NCBI RefSeq assembly: GCF_008831285.2
Contig: NC_045139.1
Span: forward strand, 2,116,704-2,180,703
Length of the DNA stretch: 64,000 nt
Direction of reading: 5' to 3'
Origin: Nymphaea colorata
Taxonomy: Eukaryota; Streptophyta; Magnoliopsida; Nymphaeales; Nymphaeaceae
The position numbers and the translations under genes were made by a program. Positions 50,961 to 63,491 of this stretch are shown here, one piece after another; positions within the stretch are counted from its first letter, which is position 1, and every line of letters begins with the position of its first letter. The notes beneath the pieces are model-generated. The model ran no database searches and was not told the origin of the DNA. It saw only the letters and a program-made list of their open reading frames with translations.

Positions 50961-51998
50961 TTATGGATCACTTATAGTAAGGGCTGCAAGGGCATGATTA
51001 GCATCTGCCGCTTGGAAAGAATGATTAAAACGATTGTAGCATCTCATGGCAGAGTGATTCTTCTTGTTACAAATTTGACAAACAATATCTTTGGATGAAT
51101 TGAAGGAGGTGGCCGACCCATCGATTTTTGGTTGAGGAGGTTTAGTGTTGTAACCTGTTTGAGACAGATTGTATCCACCTCCGTGAGAAGGATAATGTTG
51201 ATGGTAGCCTCCTCCACGTCCACCTCTATTATGCCGTCCTCGTCCTCGAGAGAATTGGTAAGTGCCCCGGAGTCGATTTTGATTGTCACGTTGCGCATAG
51301 AAGGCAACTTGGGGCGAAGTGTCCGAATTGAAAAATTTATTTCTCACTTCCAAACTTTGTAATAAAGATATCAATTCTTTGTAAGAAGGAACGGGTGGCT
51401 TAAGCATGGCCATAACGAAAGGTTCGTAGCCTTTTCCCAGTCCTTGGAGAAGCCAGAAGGCCTTTTCTTTGTCTCCAACAGATTTTCCTATGGCAGCCAA
51501 GTCATCGCATATGGCTTTGAACTTGGCAACATAGACTTCAAGGGCATCGTTACCCTTTTTACAAGTCGTAAGCATATGAGTAAGATGAAAACCCCGTTCT
51601 TGGGATTCTTGGGCAAAGGCATCAACAAGAGTGGACCAAATTTCTTGAGAAGAACTCAATCCAACAACTAAACCAAGGACGTTTTCAGACAACGTACCAG
51701 TGATCCATCCTTTTATAAGACGGTCGGAGCGACGCCACGATTCAAAATTGGGATTTGAGATTAGTTGCTGTGGATCAGCCGGGTCAACAATGTGACTTGG
51801 CGGAGCAGAGATTGAACCAGTCAGAAAACCCTCCATGTCCTGACTTTCAATGAGTGCAAGGATTTGCGTCTTCCACAATAGGAAGTTATTGTGCGTCAAC
51901 TTCAGAGAAACAAAATTGGCCACGTTCAAATTGAAGGGGTAAGGATAGAGCAAACTGTTTGAAGATGCTGCTGAGGTGGATGGTGTCATGGTCACCAA
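50961..51998 (-). pseudogene. Copia gag (nucleocapsid/capsid region), ends at a premature stop
   Basis: Structural protein of the element's virus-like particle. It is 345 codons long and starts MVTMTPSTSAASSN. It carries the copia-type gag segment NFLLWKTQILALIES, and a CCHC zinc knuckle (CQICNKKNHSAMRC) near the C terminus after a Gly/Arg-rich stretch. In other copia elements this frame runs on into protease. Here a TAA at 50,961-50,963 interrupts it, and the same frame stays open on the other side. Confidence 0.85.
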
Positions 51999-52090
51999 AT
52001 TGAGAGGACGACACTTCCTTGGATATCAACGGCGGCACTAAGGGAAATGACTGATTTCCAGGAGTTATCTGCCGATGAAGGCTTGTAGAG

Positions 52091-52103
52091 GCTTTGATAC
52101 CAG
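52091..52103 (-). other. Primer-binding site (initiator Met-tRNA type)
   Basis: In element orientation TGGTATCAAAGC follows the 5' LTR by one base. This matches the usual TGGTATCAGAGC copia primer site with one change. Confidence 0.8.
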
Positions 52104-52675
52104 AAAGAAAATAGGAAGCAATAGAGAAAGGAAGAGGAAAAGAGAAAACACAAGATTTACGTGGTTCGGTCCTTGAGAACCTACGTCCACAATCAGAAAA
52201 TCAAAGTGACTTCCTTCTTTGTTTCTTTTCTTTTTCTTTTTTCTTGATTTCACTTTCTATGTACATCGTCAGTTTTTGTACAGTAGTAAGAGGCTACAAA
52301 AATCTCCCTGTAACCGGTGAGAGATTTTTGGGCATAATTATTTCAGTTTGAGAATCGTGAGCCAAATCACCATCTTTATGATCTTTCTTTTTTCTTTTTC
52401 TTCTTATCCTCTCATCAAGATTTATTTCCTTTTCTCCTTGCGTTGCATTGTGAGAATCGTGGATCAGATTGGGAGCATTCTGGCTGGCACATGATAACTG
52501 CTGCTTTCCATTTGTAGAGCCCATTAAATGACGTTCCATAGAAGCGTTTTGTTCCTTGCAGCGGTCGATACCAAAACTGAACGTTGCATTGAATTTGGGC
52601 ATTACACTATTTGATAGACGATTTCCTTGCTGACTTGATTGCTCATGAGTCAAAATTGAAGGTTCTTCTTTAATA
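52104..52675 (-). repeat. 5' LTR of the copia element
   Basis: Near-identical partner of the LTR at 47,199. In element orientation it is followed at once by the primer-binding site. It also contains the same open frame of 119 codons seen in the other LTR. Confidence 0.9.
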
Positions 52676-55600
52676 GATTACACCATATCGCTACTGAAAT
52701 TTGCATTTAACCAAGCATTTTGACTAACGAAGCTGTATAATTTTTAATTAAAAGCATTATTTTTCTTAGCACAATTTTTTTTTCTTAACTGCATATTGGT
52801 AGACCTTTGATGCAGTGGTCAAGTCAGTCACATTATGAGGGGCATTATATATATATATATATAAAGGGTCAATTGATAAGTGAATTCAGGAATTTTATTG
52901 GACTGCATGTGCAAGTGCCCTTACATGCCCACACATGTCTTTGCCCCTGTTTTGATGAGTAAAACTTTAGAGGTGTTTGGTAGTTGGAACAATTTAATTG
53001 AAACAGTGTTATGAATCTATCCTAAAGATTAAAGCATATTTATGGAACAATGACAAATGGAAAGACACTCTCTACTGTCAGGACAAGAGAGAGGGTTGCT
53101 TCGAAGGACGGCTACTTCAGGCAGGGCCGCCGATCTTCCTGGTCAGTTACCAACATTTGATCAATTTCAGAACCATCGGAGGAACCCAGAAATTCCACTT
53201 ATTTTGACCAATTCAGAGTGAAAAACGAGGTTGCTCCCTCTAAAATACTGGGATAAAGTTGAGCCAAAAGAGTTTTTTTGGTTCCCATTGCATTGGGTTT
53301 ACCTTGTTCACAGGTTGACCCCATGGCAGCAAGAAAAGGCAAACAGTTTTTTACGATGCCATCTTTACGAGACCCAGACAAAAAAATGTGGAATGCTGAC
53401 CATTTCATGTAATGGAAAGGATCAATGGCAATTGTATGCTATTAGTGTTGACCCCGACTTAAAGCTTGCGGCTTCGCACCGTAGTCCAACATGGCCGTTT
53501 GTTTCCTTTTTCTTTTTTGTTTCGTGGCGAATCAACCTTGCTTCACCAGCGAAGCGATAGCTGTTGTCATAGTCATAAGGGTTTCCACTTCCAGGAAAAA
53601 ACTTAGAATTGGGAGGGCGATCTTCCTGGTGAACTGACCAAGGACACTGGGGTTGCGGGGCAGGAAACAGGGTCCTGTAGAGAAACTCTATTTGGCTGGA
53701 CCCAGACCCTACTTCAACATAAAGAGATTTCCTTAGGCCCGTGTGGGCAACTGCCTAAGCATGGCTCTGCACCTAGCAGGGTGTAGCTGTCATGTAAGTA
53801 GTTATGGTTCAGATGTGGCGCTGCTCAGAGTGACCATAGGAAGTTTGGACAAACAATGAAGTCTATCTAGCCAAGTGCAGTTCCCTCAGAAAATAAAGCA
53901 TAAAATGCATCCAATGACAGAATTTGACAATATAAGATGCAGGATTTGCATGCAAATCTTGGACCCAGGTCTGTTAACTTGTTTATTTATTTCTTTTGAG
54001 TAGGCAAGATGCGATTAGATAGAGCAGACCCATTAGATAGAGTAGGCTCAATATGTTGTCTTTTGATCGTTATCTTTGAGAGCCTTGGATGTCATGAGAA
54101 CCAAGGTAGGTCTGAAATCTACACTTTGTGGGACGCATTATTTTAGATCCACATCAAATATCAAATTAAAATCTTAGATTCGAGATCTGACCATAGGATG
54201 GGGAGGCAAGGGGGTCGGACCTCAAACCCCGAGATCTGAGATCCACCTCACATCTCAGATCCAACCAAACAAACATAATAAATAGGGAACCATGATCTCC
54301 TAGAGAATGTAGCAATCCCATTAGGATACGTTATTTTTGAGTTGGTGGTTGAAATTGAGAATCTACATGAATTGTCTGTCTCCTTGTAAGATCTTTGAGG
54401 TGGGTCTAACATTGATGCAAGATTTGGGGTCCCAAAGGAAGAAGATAATGTGAAGGTTGGACCATTAATACTGCAGCAAGAACGAAAGGCAACTGCCCAT
54501 AGAGTGCGCATTACTGCCTCCGCCCCTAATGGTATCCTTCGAAAGGTTTCCGCTAATGGTAGCCTTTGAAAGGTTTTGAAATTCAGCAGCTTTTACCTGA
54601 GACTTTCCCAATATCCGAAGGACGACATTCCTGATGTTTCATTCAAATTTTAATATTTAAAAAAAAAAACGTTTAGTCGCAATAAATACGATTGCTAATT
54701 GATTGCAGGAAAAATGAGATGGGGTTTTGCTGTTAGAGCTGATTGCAGGAAGAAAGGCATTAGATTTTGAAAAGTTGCAGGCGAGAAAGTGTCATGCTTG
54801 ATTGCGTGAGTTTCTCGCCTCTCAATGCTGACTGCAGAAGTCAACATATCCTTTGGCTCAACTGAGGAGCTCTACCCTTTACCCTGTTCTCGTTGATTTT
54901 GTTGCCGTCTTCCTATCCTACTCTGTTTTGTTTATCAAGACAACAGTGTCGTGTGGTTTGCTTCCCTGCTGCTGCATTGCCGCAGAGGTCTGCCGATTGA
55001 TCCATGGTGGTGGTGCTGCTGCTCCTGCTTTGAATTTTACACGGGTTTGAAGGCAGAGAAGGCACCTTAAGATCTCCAATTTCCTGCCAAAAACAAAAGA
55101 AATATGCACAGATGCACTCTCGTTTGAAGATGAATAATGAGTGATTTGAAAATTGAGTGTGCTTCCACAAAATTTAAACAATCTGCATCTTCATTAGTTG
55201 TTGGTGTTCCTCAGCAAACAGCATCTTCTAAAACAGTTCAATCAAATGTAAATACCTTTCCAAAAAAATCAAGGAATTGGATTGGAAAGATAGGCAGCGA
55301 ATGTGTAATCAAAATCTCTAATTGAAGGAACCTGCACATCTCACCAAATAATCAAGAGAGCACAGAGTCGTGGATGGAGGCTTCGACTGAACCAGGTTAA
55401 AATCGTTGCTCTTTCGTTTTTCTCTCCTTCCGTCTTGCGTTTACCAAATCGAACCAAAATTGAGGTGAAGGACAACAACAGGACCATCATAGTGTTCGAA
55501 TAGTCCACCAAAATTGACCCTGACTTTATGCCGTCGGATTTGATTTGTTTAAAGAAGAGGAAGAAAGGGATTACGTGAATCCACAACTTAGAAGGCACGT

Positions 55601-55892
55601 CGAAATTATAAAATACTTTTCATCATAAAGAAAAAGAATAATTTCATGGTATGCCATGGCGGCTTCCGCCATTAATTAAGAGCCCTTGTTCCACCCAAAG
55701 AGAAGCTTCCTCGATATCCCTTGTCGATCTCCTGCCTTGTTCCTGCTTGTTGGTTGAGGAGGAGTGACGATTTTCTGTGTCCACTGTCGTGATCGTTACT
55801 AATATTCTGTGTGGAGGCGGTGTTGCTGACCACGGAAAGCTTGCTTAATTTTACCATCTTCTTTCTTGGTTCTCCAAGCTAAGATCAAGAAA
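52676..55892. other. Intergenic region upstream of the TIR-NBS-LRR gene
   Basis: No gene is supported. A half-copy of the hairpin repeat lies near 52,990-53,050 and a short TA run near 52,847. Open frames are short and unlike known families. The last few hundred bases should hold the promoter and leader of the next gene. Confidence 0.45.
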
Positions 55893-58800
55893 ATGGTGAT
55901 CTTTGCAGCTTTATTCATATTACTCTTCATCACCGTTCTCTTTGGTCATAACTTCCTTCCGCGAATCAAGGATTTCTTGCAGGCTGAAGGAATTTTCTCG
56001 CCAACCAAAAATGTTGATGGAGGAATTAGAGGAAGCAACACAGAGGCATGGGAAGAGGTACTAGAGACATTAACACCTTCACCGTCTTCTGATGGATCTG
56101 AGTTTGAAGTGTTTCTTAGCTTCAGAGGCGAAGACACCCGAAAGCGTTTCATTGGGCATCTTTATGAAGGCCTCGAGGATCATAGTATTCCCACCTTCAT
56201 TGATAGCGAGAAGTTGAAAAAGGGGGAGGGGATCGACAAGCTGTTGAAATACATAAAGAGGTCTAAGATCTTTGTCCCCATCTTCTCCAAACGCTTTGCA
56301 GAATCGAAATGGTGTTTGAAGGAGGTGACCAAAAGTGTGGAGTGCGGGAAGGAGATAATTCCGGTGTTCTTTGGCGTGGAACCTTCCGATGTCCGCAACC
56401 AGAGCGGCCCCTTCAAATCCGCGTTTAAGGTTCATCAGTCCAACAAGAAGCAGGACCAAGAGGAGGTGAAGAAATGGAGGGAAGCATTGAAGAAAGTTGG
56501 AAATCTCTCCGGCTTCACTCTCAAGGACATGAATGGGTATATGTCTTCTCTCTCTCTTTCTCTAGAACAAATAAAGTTTAATCACCTCTCTCCAAATTTA
56601 AAGTCTAAGCAAGGGGATGCTTTGTTGTCTATATCTTTTCATTTGCTTCCATTCACATCTTGTTCATATGCTTATTTTCTGCTTGTGTTGTCCCAACATC
56701 ATGTTTGGCTAGTATTTTAGATCTTTTTTCCATTAAAATCATTATCTTATCTGCTATATTAATCAAATGCATCCTTCACCATTTGAGTTTCTCAAATTCA
56801 TCTTCCACTTTATTATTGTACTTAATTAATTAAAATGAGAAAATTTAAGACGTGATCTTTGTATTAAAAAATTGACTACTATATAAACGTGATCTTTTTG
56901 TTGAAAAACTTAATTAAACAATTAACAAAAAGAAAAATCATGTTTCCCCACAAAGCATGTACAGATTTTATGAGAAATCTAAAATTAACGCACACACGTT
57001 TCTCTTCTTAAAATTTCTTAATTACCAATGAGCAGAAGATTATTTTGTCAATTTTCGAGTTCTTGCTTGTAAAAATCACATGCATGCCGTTAGTTTCTCG
57101 GGAAAATGTTTATAAATATTTAAAATGTACTATTTACGTATTATCGAAGAGTACTTGAGTGCAAAGTACCTAGTCCTTTTTCCTAGTGCCCAACTTAATA
57201 TAACTCAAATGTTTATTTGTGCGAACCGGAGCAGACTTTCGGATGGGTGGGACAAAACGTTCCAACATATGGATGAGTGTGAAAAACTGATCAAAGGAAG
57301 GTGTTAATTAATGGGAAAAACCGAAAAAGCATATTATGAAAACACCTTTTTATTGTAAACAATCAATAAATAGTGTTTGCAATTGTGTGGTCCTTCACAT
57401 TTGCAGATATTCATATTGGATCGGCTAAAGGAGCATCATAAATTCATTTTTCCTATTGTTCATAGTTTGTCATGCATGGGTGAAGTTAATACTTGCAGGG
57501 ATGAGGCAAAGTTAAAGCGTGCAGTCATTGAGAGAGTGTCAGCCAGACTAAACAAGAAGCCATTCGAAGTCGCAAAGCATCCAATCGGGATTGAAACTCG
57601 TGTTCATGATGTGAAGAAAATGTTGGAGAATGGAAGCAATAATAATGGTGTTCATGTGGTTGGCATCCATGGTATGGGGGGTCTTGGAAAAACAACGATT
57701 GCCAAGGCTGTTTACAATGACCTAGTCGAAGGGTTCAATGGTGCCACTTGTTTTATTTCAAATGTTAGAGAAAATGCTGGACAACCCAATGGAATGGTCA
57801 ACTTACAAAAACAGTTCATTGGAGACGTCTTAAAAGAAAAAAATACATCCTTAGGTGATGTTGCACAAGGAAAAGTTGTGATCAAAGATAGGGCCAGTTG
57901 TAAAAGGGTTCTGCTTATTTTAGATGACGTTGATTGCAGAGAACAACTTGATGCATTGGCTGGTGGGAGAGATTGGTTTGGCTTAGGAAGCGTTATCATA
58001 GTCACAACTAGAGATGAGGAGGTACTTCTAGCCTACAACGTGAAACAAGATGAAATTTACAAGCCACAAGAACTGAATGAAGATCAGTCACGAGAGCTAT
58101 TCATGCTTCATGCATTTAATGGTGAACAACCACAAGGAGAGTATGCTCAGTTATCAAACGAAGTTGTTGCAGCAGCTGGTGGGCTGCCCTTAACCCTCGA
58201 AGTTATCGGATCACTTTTGTCTTCTAAAAAGAATGTACAAGAGTGGAAAGATACATTAGAGAAGCTGAAAAGGATCCCCCCCTGCAAAGTCCAACAAAGA
58301 TTGAAGCTAAGCTATGACAGTTTAGATAACTTAGAGAAGAAAATATTTCTAGATATTTCATGTTTTCTTATCGGTAAGAACAGGGAAAATGCTACTTATA
58401 TGTGGGAGGGTTGTGACTGGTTCCCAAATGCAGCAGTTAGGATACTTGAACAAAGGTCTCTCGTTAAGATAGATGGGAAATATGAAAAGTTCAAGATGCA
58501 TGATCAAATACGAGACATGGGGAGAGCCATAGTTGATGAAGAATGCTCTCAAAAGCTTCAGAAGAAGAGTAGACTGTGGAATAAGCAAGACTCCTGGGAT
58601 TTACTTCGAAGAAAGGTAACTGTAATCTCTCTCGCTCTCTCTCTGGCTGGATTTGGTGAAACAATTTGGACCGAATTATTAATCTAGTCTGACTACATAT
58701 CATGTATTCCGAGGAAGGTGGGACTTGGTACCTAAAAAGAAGTCTTCTGCAATTTTATCAAGAACAATGATTTGTATGAAATAGAATTTAAGAAATTTAG

Positions 58801-60523
58801 CAAATAAAGAGAATAACTTTGTTCCTAATTAATCTAGTTTTAGAGACAAGCAACGAGAGTTGTTTCAATGTGCATGTTCTGATTCCATTCAATGTGCATG
58901 TTCTGATTCCACTGTTTATGCAAGTTGACAGACATAGGTCCTTAAAGCAAAGACACCATTAACTAAGGTATGGTAATTACCTTGCATTTCTATTTTCTGC
59001 AGGGACCAGGTACTATTGATGCTGAAGGGATTCAGATACTGCAAAAGGACAAACGGTTCAATGAGAATGATTGTAAAGTTAGTGCCGAATGCTTTGGAAA
59101 CATGCCCAACCTAAGATATCTTCAAGCTGAAAATGTCAACTTCCAAGGCACGTTTCCATGTTTTCCTACAGATTTGAAATGGTTGGAATTGAGCAGTTGC
59201 CACTTTGACTCCCTGCCATCTGATTTTAATCTCGAGAAGCTTGTCATCCTTGATCTCTGTGAAACCAACATGACTCCAATTCTTATAAACCAACAGTCAC
59301 TGAGATTAAAGGTCAGTATATTATGATGGAGTAGTTCTGTTTTTCTTCACTTGTCAAATCCTCATGACTTGTTCCCATTGGAAATATTTATTTTATGCAT
59401 GCAGGCCTTTGAAAGATTGAAAGTTCTGTCACTTTGTGGAGTGGAAACAAAGATTGCCCTTCATTTCATGAATATGCCTAGCTTGGTGAAATTGCAGTTT
59501 CTAGTTTGCTCAGGATTAAGTACAATTGATGAATCAATCGGGAAACTCAAGAACTTGACACATTTAAGCACTTTCAGCTGTAGGCTTCTACAAAAACTAC
59601 CAGATTCAATATGGCGATTGAGTTCACTTGAGGTCCTTAATATTTCTGGTTGTTTCAATGTTTCCTCTTTGCCAGAGCGATTGGGAGATTTGGGATCACT
59701 CAAGAAGCTTGATCTCAGACACACATGTATAAAGAAGCTACCTGATTCCATTTGCCGGTTAAGTTCTATTGAAAAGCTTCGTTTGCAATTGTGCTTGGAA
59801 CTTTTTTCTATACCAGAAGGCTTAGGGGACATGGAGTCATTAAAGAAGATTAACCTTTCTATGACATGCATTGAGGTCATACCTGATTCTATTGGACAGC
59901 TTACCGACCTTGTTGAGCTATCTTTATGTAACTTAGAGAGCTTGGATAACTTACCTGATTCCATTTGCCAGCTAAACTCATTGAAATCGCTTAACCTTAG
60001 AGGGTGTCTTTCTTTGTGCTCTTTGCCAGAAAGACTAGGGGACATGGAGAAACTAGAGGAGCTTATTCTTGACGATACCAGAATAGAGATCATACCTGAT
60101 TCAGTTGGACAGCTCAAAAGCCTTCGCCTGCTATCTTTGCAAGGTTGCAAGCTCCTAAAAGCATTACCTATTTCCATAAGACAATTGAGCTCCATACAAC
60201 AGCTGAAACTGTCTGGAACCAGTTTAAAGAGCTTTGAGAACGACCTTCCACATCTTGCAGCAGTTAATATTATTGAATTTACAGGTTCATCTTTGGAGTT
60301 GCTTGGCTTGTGCGACCAAATTCACAAAGCCTTAGAAATTCTTCACTTGAACGATGCTATAATTGAAGAGTTGCCTGATTGTGTTGGAAGGATGGAAAAC
60401 CTCAAGGAGCTGCGGCTAGAATGTGAAATACTGAAAAAATTGCCTAATCGGATTGAGGGGTACTTGGAAAATCTTACTAAATTGGAGGTTAGGAGCATGC
60501 ATCTAAAAGCTCTGCCTGACTCC

Positions 60524-60800
60524 TTTGGGTCATTGAAACACATTTGGAGATTAACATTAAAGTGCCCAAACCTCGAGATTCTACCAGTTTCTACTGGAGA
60601 ATTAAAAAGTCTTGCATTTTTTGAAGTGAACTCCCATCGCCTCAAATATTTGCCCAATTCTATTGGGTTGTTGAAACACATTTACCAGTTAGAATTAAAG
60701 TGCCCAAACCTCGAAATTCTACCAGATTCTATCGGAGAATTAGAAAGTCTTACACACTTTGAAGTGGATTCCCATCGCCTTAAATGTTTTCCCAATTCTA
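60524..60800 (+). repeat. 138-bp tandem duplication inside the LRR exon
   Basis: AAAGTGCCCAAACCTCGA starts at 60,559 and AAAGTGCCCAAACCTCGA again at 60,697, a period of 138 bases. Each unit encodes 46 residues, that is two LRRs (KCPNLEILP, then HRLK and PNSIG). The copies are close at DNA level. Confidence 0.85.
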
Positions 60801-60886
60801 TTGGCTCTCTAACAAGGATTTGGTTCTTGATAATAAACTGCAAGAACCTTGAAGATTTGCCTAACTCTATGATTACAAAGTCTTGA

Positions 60887-62089
60887 GATTTTACATTTAC
60901 AGTGCGTCAATATTACAGCTCCACCTGATTTCATTGGACGATTGGAAAATCTTGTAACCTTCTTGTTCAACAGCAAAAAATTAAAATACTTGGATGCCAC
61001 CATTTTTGAGCCTTTGCGAAGACTTGGTCGTCTATCGCTAAGTGGCTGTGAGAACCTGGAATGTATGATAGCAGCCTCTATTCGACAAACAGGTTTGGCT
61101 CACCTCACATCCTTAAAGTCACTGGATTTGAAAGACTGCGAGGGGCGTGAGTTCCTTCCTCAGCTTCCCTCTTCTCTACGCTCGCTCGATGCTTCTGGTT
61201 GCACCAATTTGAGAAAAATGTCTGATATTTCAAATCTTAAAAAATTGAAGAAGTTGTGTTTGGGTGGTTGTAAGCAGCTTGAAGATGTTCCTGGCCTCGA
61301 AAATATTTCAAGCAACTTGGAAGTGCTAGAACTGCCTGGCCCTTGCGATTTCATGGAGTGTTGCCACTTCAGTCATGATTTCAAAAACAAAGTGTTCAAG
61401 GTATGTAAGGAATATATATTATCTTGTTGTTCATCATATTAGGAAATTGCACAGTAGTTATTACGTATAATGAGTCTTTGGGAAAACTTCACACATAAAG
61501 AAGTAGTCGACAGGATCAATCAATAATAATGGAGATCACAAATTTTTTAATTCTAAACTGGGTGGGTTAGGGTGGGAACTACCAACAATAGCACTATAAT
61601 CCCCTCTAACAAATGAATCTTTCAGCGTTGTCGCGATTTATTGTTATGGAAGGACTCCAAATACGTGCAAATTTAGTACTCTATTGATGACGAACTTCTT
61701 TGTCTCAGGAGATGACTTTTGAAAACTTGGAAAGTTTGAAGATATCAGGGTCTTTAGTGCCAGGGTCAGCAAAAGGACAACAGCAGCTGCAATTTATACT
61801 CCCGAGGTTGCCTTTTAGTTGGTTGAGAAGCAAACGGCTGAAGTTGCGCCTGGACAAGGTGCTCTCACCCATCTGCATAGCAATCATTGCCGATGACGTT
61901 ACTGTGTTTGAGAAAATAATTGCAGAAGTCGACGGTGATAAAGTCGAATTGAACTTGGGAGAAGAGAGCATTGTGAACACAAGGGAGGGAGCACATTGCT
62001 ATACAATGCAAGTGACAATGGATATGTCCCAACTGCAAAATGTATTTGTAACTCTTGCGAAGAATCATTACTCTGACTTGTACTGGTAG
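60887..62089 (+). pseudogene. Out-of-frame C-terminal part of the TIR-NBS-LRR gene
   Basis: From about 60,880 the LRR coding signal continues in the +1 frame to 61,400 (ATLRR-like motifs such as LTSLKSLDLKDCEG and LKKLCLGGCKQLEDVPGL). It splices in phase to 61,709-62,089, which ends HYSDLYW. The last exon gives about 126 residues after the LRRs, without a domain I can name; it may be a diverged form of the post-LRR domain of TNLs. Conservation of the frame and of the splice site suggests the break is recent. Confidence 0.75.
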
Positions 62090-63470
62090 TGGTAGTAGCT
62101 ATCACATCCAGGAAAATGGATGGTGCTTGCACTTAGAAGAGGCCAGTTCTTCCCAAGGGAAGCACTCTGCATGATCATTATCATAACATGTCAAATATTG
62201 TGCATCCAGGTCAGGTTGGAGCCATAAAATTTTTCTCATAAGATACTAAATATATAGTTAACACCTAGGTCCATCCAGGTCCATAGAGTGGTGACCCGAG
62301 TCTCATACAGTTGCCCCATATAACCGGGCCCAGGGCCAACAAAAACAAATTACCAAATTTTTCAGAGTGTGTTATGTGGGGCATCACGGAGACCCCATAT
62401 GTCTCTGCCCTTCAATTAAGCTTTCACAGTGGGCTCCAAAGGGCACATGCCTCATGGAGACCCCACAAATCGATTGTTGAACGACTAATATCCAAGTACA
62501 GATTGCAGCTAGAATCTAGCATAGATATCTTATCGAGGAAAAAGAAAAAACGGGTTTTCATGATCTTTATGTTTTGACTTCCATTAACTGAAGGAAGCAT
62601 GTAAATCTTAATTTTCTCTTGACGCACGTTCTTTGTTTTTTTTTTTTTTAATTAGTTGTTTGATATTGCATGCTTATTTGAAACTCTTGAAATAAATTAC
62701 ATTTACTGCTCACACTTGAACAATGTACTGACCACCGCCGAACTTTTGATAAACACAAAACTAACAAAATAATTCACAGAACCCCTCCATGTTGTTCTTG
62801 ATGGAAAACACAGGAGGACTGAGTATATACCATAAGGCACTGACCACAGGTATTAACGGCATCGCTTGTGATTTACCATTTGAGGGTAGAAAAAAAAAAA
62901 CCTTTATAAGTATTAACAGCGTCGCTTGTGAATTGTGATGTACCATTTGAGGGTAGTATTGTGAAAAATAATTTTGAATGGATTCACTTATAATCATCAA
63001 TAGAGACGGACGTGGTTCATGCACCCATTCTAGTTCCCTTATCAATCCATTTCCCTTGTTAATATTATATATCAAAATTGTATTTTTTTTTTTTAATCTT
63101 AAAGTATTGTTTGCATCTGATGTCAATATTTTTGCATTTAGTGTCATACCAGTAGCAAATTGAGACAATGCAAGCTGATATGCAACTCAGAATTTCAGTA
63201 ACAAATAGAAAAAAGAACACTTTGATATTATAATCGAAAGAGGTATCCCAACTAGAAACTTCTATCTATCTTTTGCGTATCACTGATGGACCGAGCTGCT
63301 GGTGCCAAACAAAATTTTAATGACGCTTCTGCCTAAGCCCAACCTTTCCAATTTAAAAGACGATGAAGTAGACGACGAGTGATGTTGAAATGAATGACAA
63401 TATACCAAACACTTGAGAGTAGCAAACTCTCCTTTTCGCGCAATGCATAAGCACGCTAGGCCAGAAATAC
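62090..63470. other. Intergenic region after the TIR-NBS-LRR gene
   Basis: 3' flank and AT-rich sequence. No gene is supported. Two imperfect copies of a short word series (TATTAACGGCATCGCTTGTGA and a variant) occur near 62,850 and 62,910, a local duplication of about 60 bases. Confidence 0.45.
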
Positions 63471-63491
63471 TTTTTTTTTTTTTTTTTTTTT
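63471..63491. repeat. Homopolymer T21 (A21 on minus strand)
   Basis: Twenty-one T in a row, sitting inside the NBS-LRR pseudogene where the family motif EKEIFLD would be expected. A poly-A expansion there shifts the frame. Confidence 0.9.

Larger units (their letters stand above)
47199..52675 (-). mobile_element. Ty1/copia LTR retrotransposon (Ale/Retrofit-like), inactive
   Basis: A full-length element of about 5.5 kb in leftward orientation. It has the order LTR, initiator-Met tRNA primer site, gag, protease, integrase, reverse transcriptase, RNase H, purine tract, LTR, and the integrase-before-RT order is diagnostic of Ty1/copia. The two 572-bp LTRs differ at about two positions, so the insertion is young. 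The coding frame is broken by a stop between gag and protease and by a frameshift before integrase, so it cannot make a full polyprotein. Flanking bases GATGA (left) and GATTA (right) might be an imperfect 5-bp target duplication. Confidence 0.92.
55893..62089 (+). pseudogene. TIR-NBS-LRR resistance gene, membrane-anchored (L6-like), frameshifted in LRR
   Basis: Intracellular immune receptor; the TIR domains of this class act as NADases when triggered. Exons 55893-56536, 57499-58615, 59003-59311 and 59405-60886 join in phase to 1,183 residues. Residues 3-18 are a hydrophobic anchor. The TIR domain spans about 70-212 (FEVFLSFRGEDTR, ESKWCLKEV, with E144 at the catalytic glutamate position). 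NB-ARC follows: P-loop GMGGLGKT (273-280), kinase-2 RVLLILDDVD (about 352), GLPL as GGLPL, and MHD in MHDQIRDMG (about 548). Many LRRs of the LPDSIGQLxSL type follow. A TGA at 60,884-60,886 ends the frame. The LRR pattern resumes at once in another frame (SLEILHLQC, then PPDFIGRLENL) to a donor after 61,400, with a last exon at 61709-62089. It is either a 183-residue-truncated receptor or a recent pseudogene; a sequencing error is also possible. Confidence 0.85.

Noticed and set aside
56537..57498. A separate small gene between the TIR and NBS exons
   Set aside because: The TIR exon and NBS exon join in phase (MNG|DEAKLKRAV) across this stretch, so it is an intron.
60159..60195. Long minus-strand frame across the LRR exon (59,461-60,195)
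   Set aside because: It is the antisense shadow of a regular LRR reading frame.
60887..60920. A tiny intron that would rescue the TNL frame
   Set aside because: A spliced-out piece of under 60 bases would be below the usual plant minimum, and no good donor exists before the TGA.
62761..63168. A 135-codon minus-strand frame next to the NBS relic
   Set aside because: It does not read as LRR or NB-ARC and contains a low-complexity lysine run; it looks like chance.
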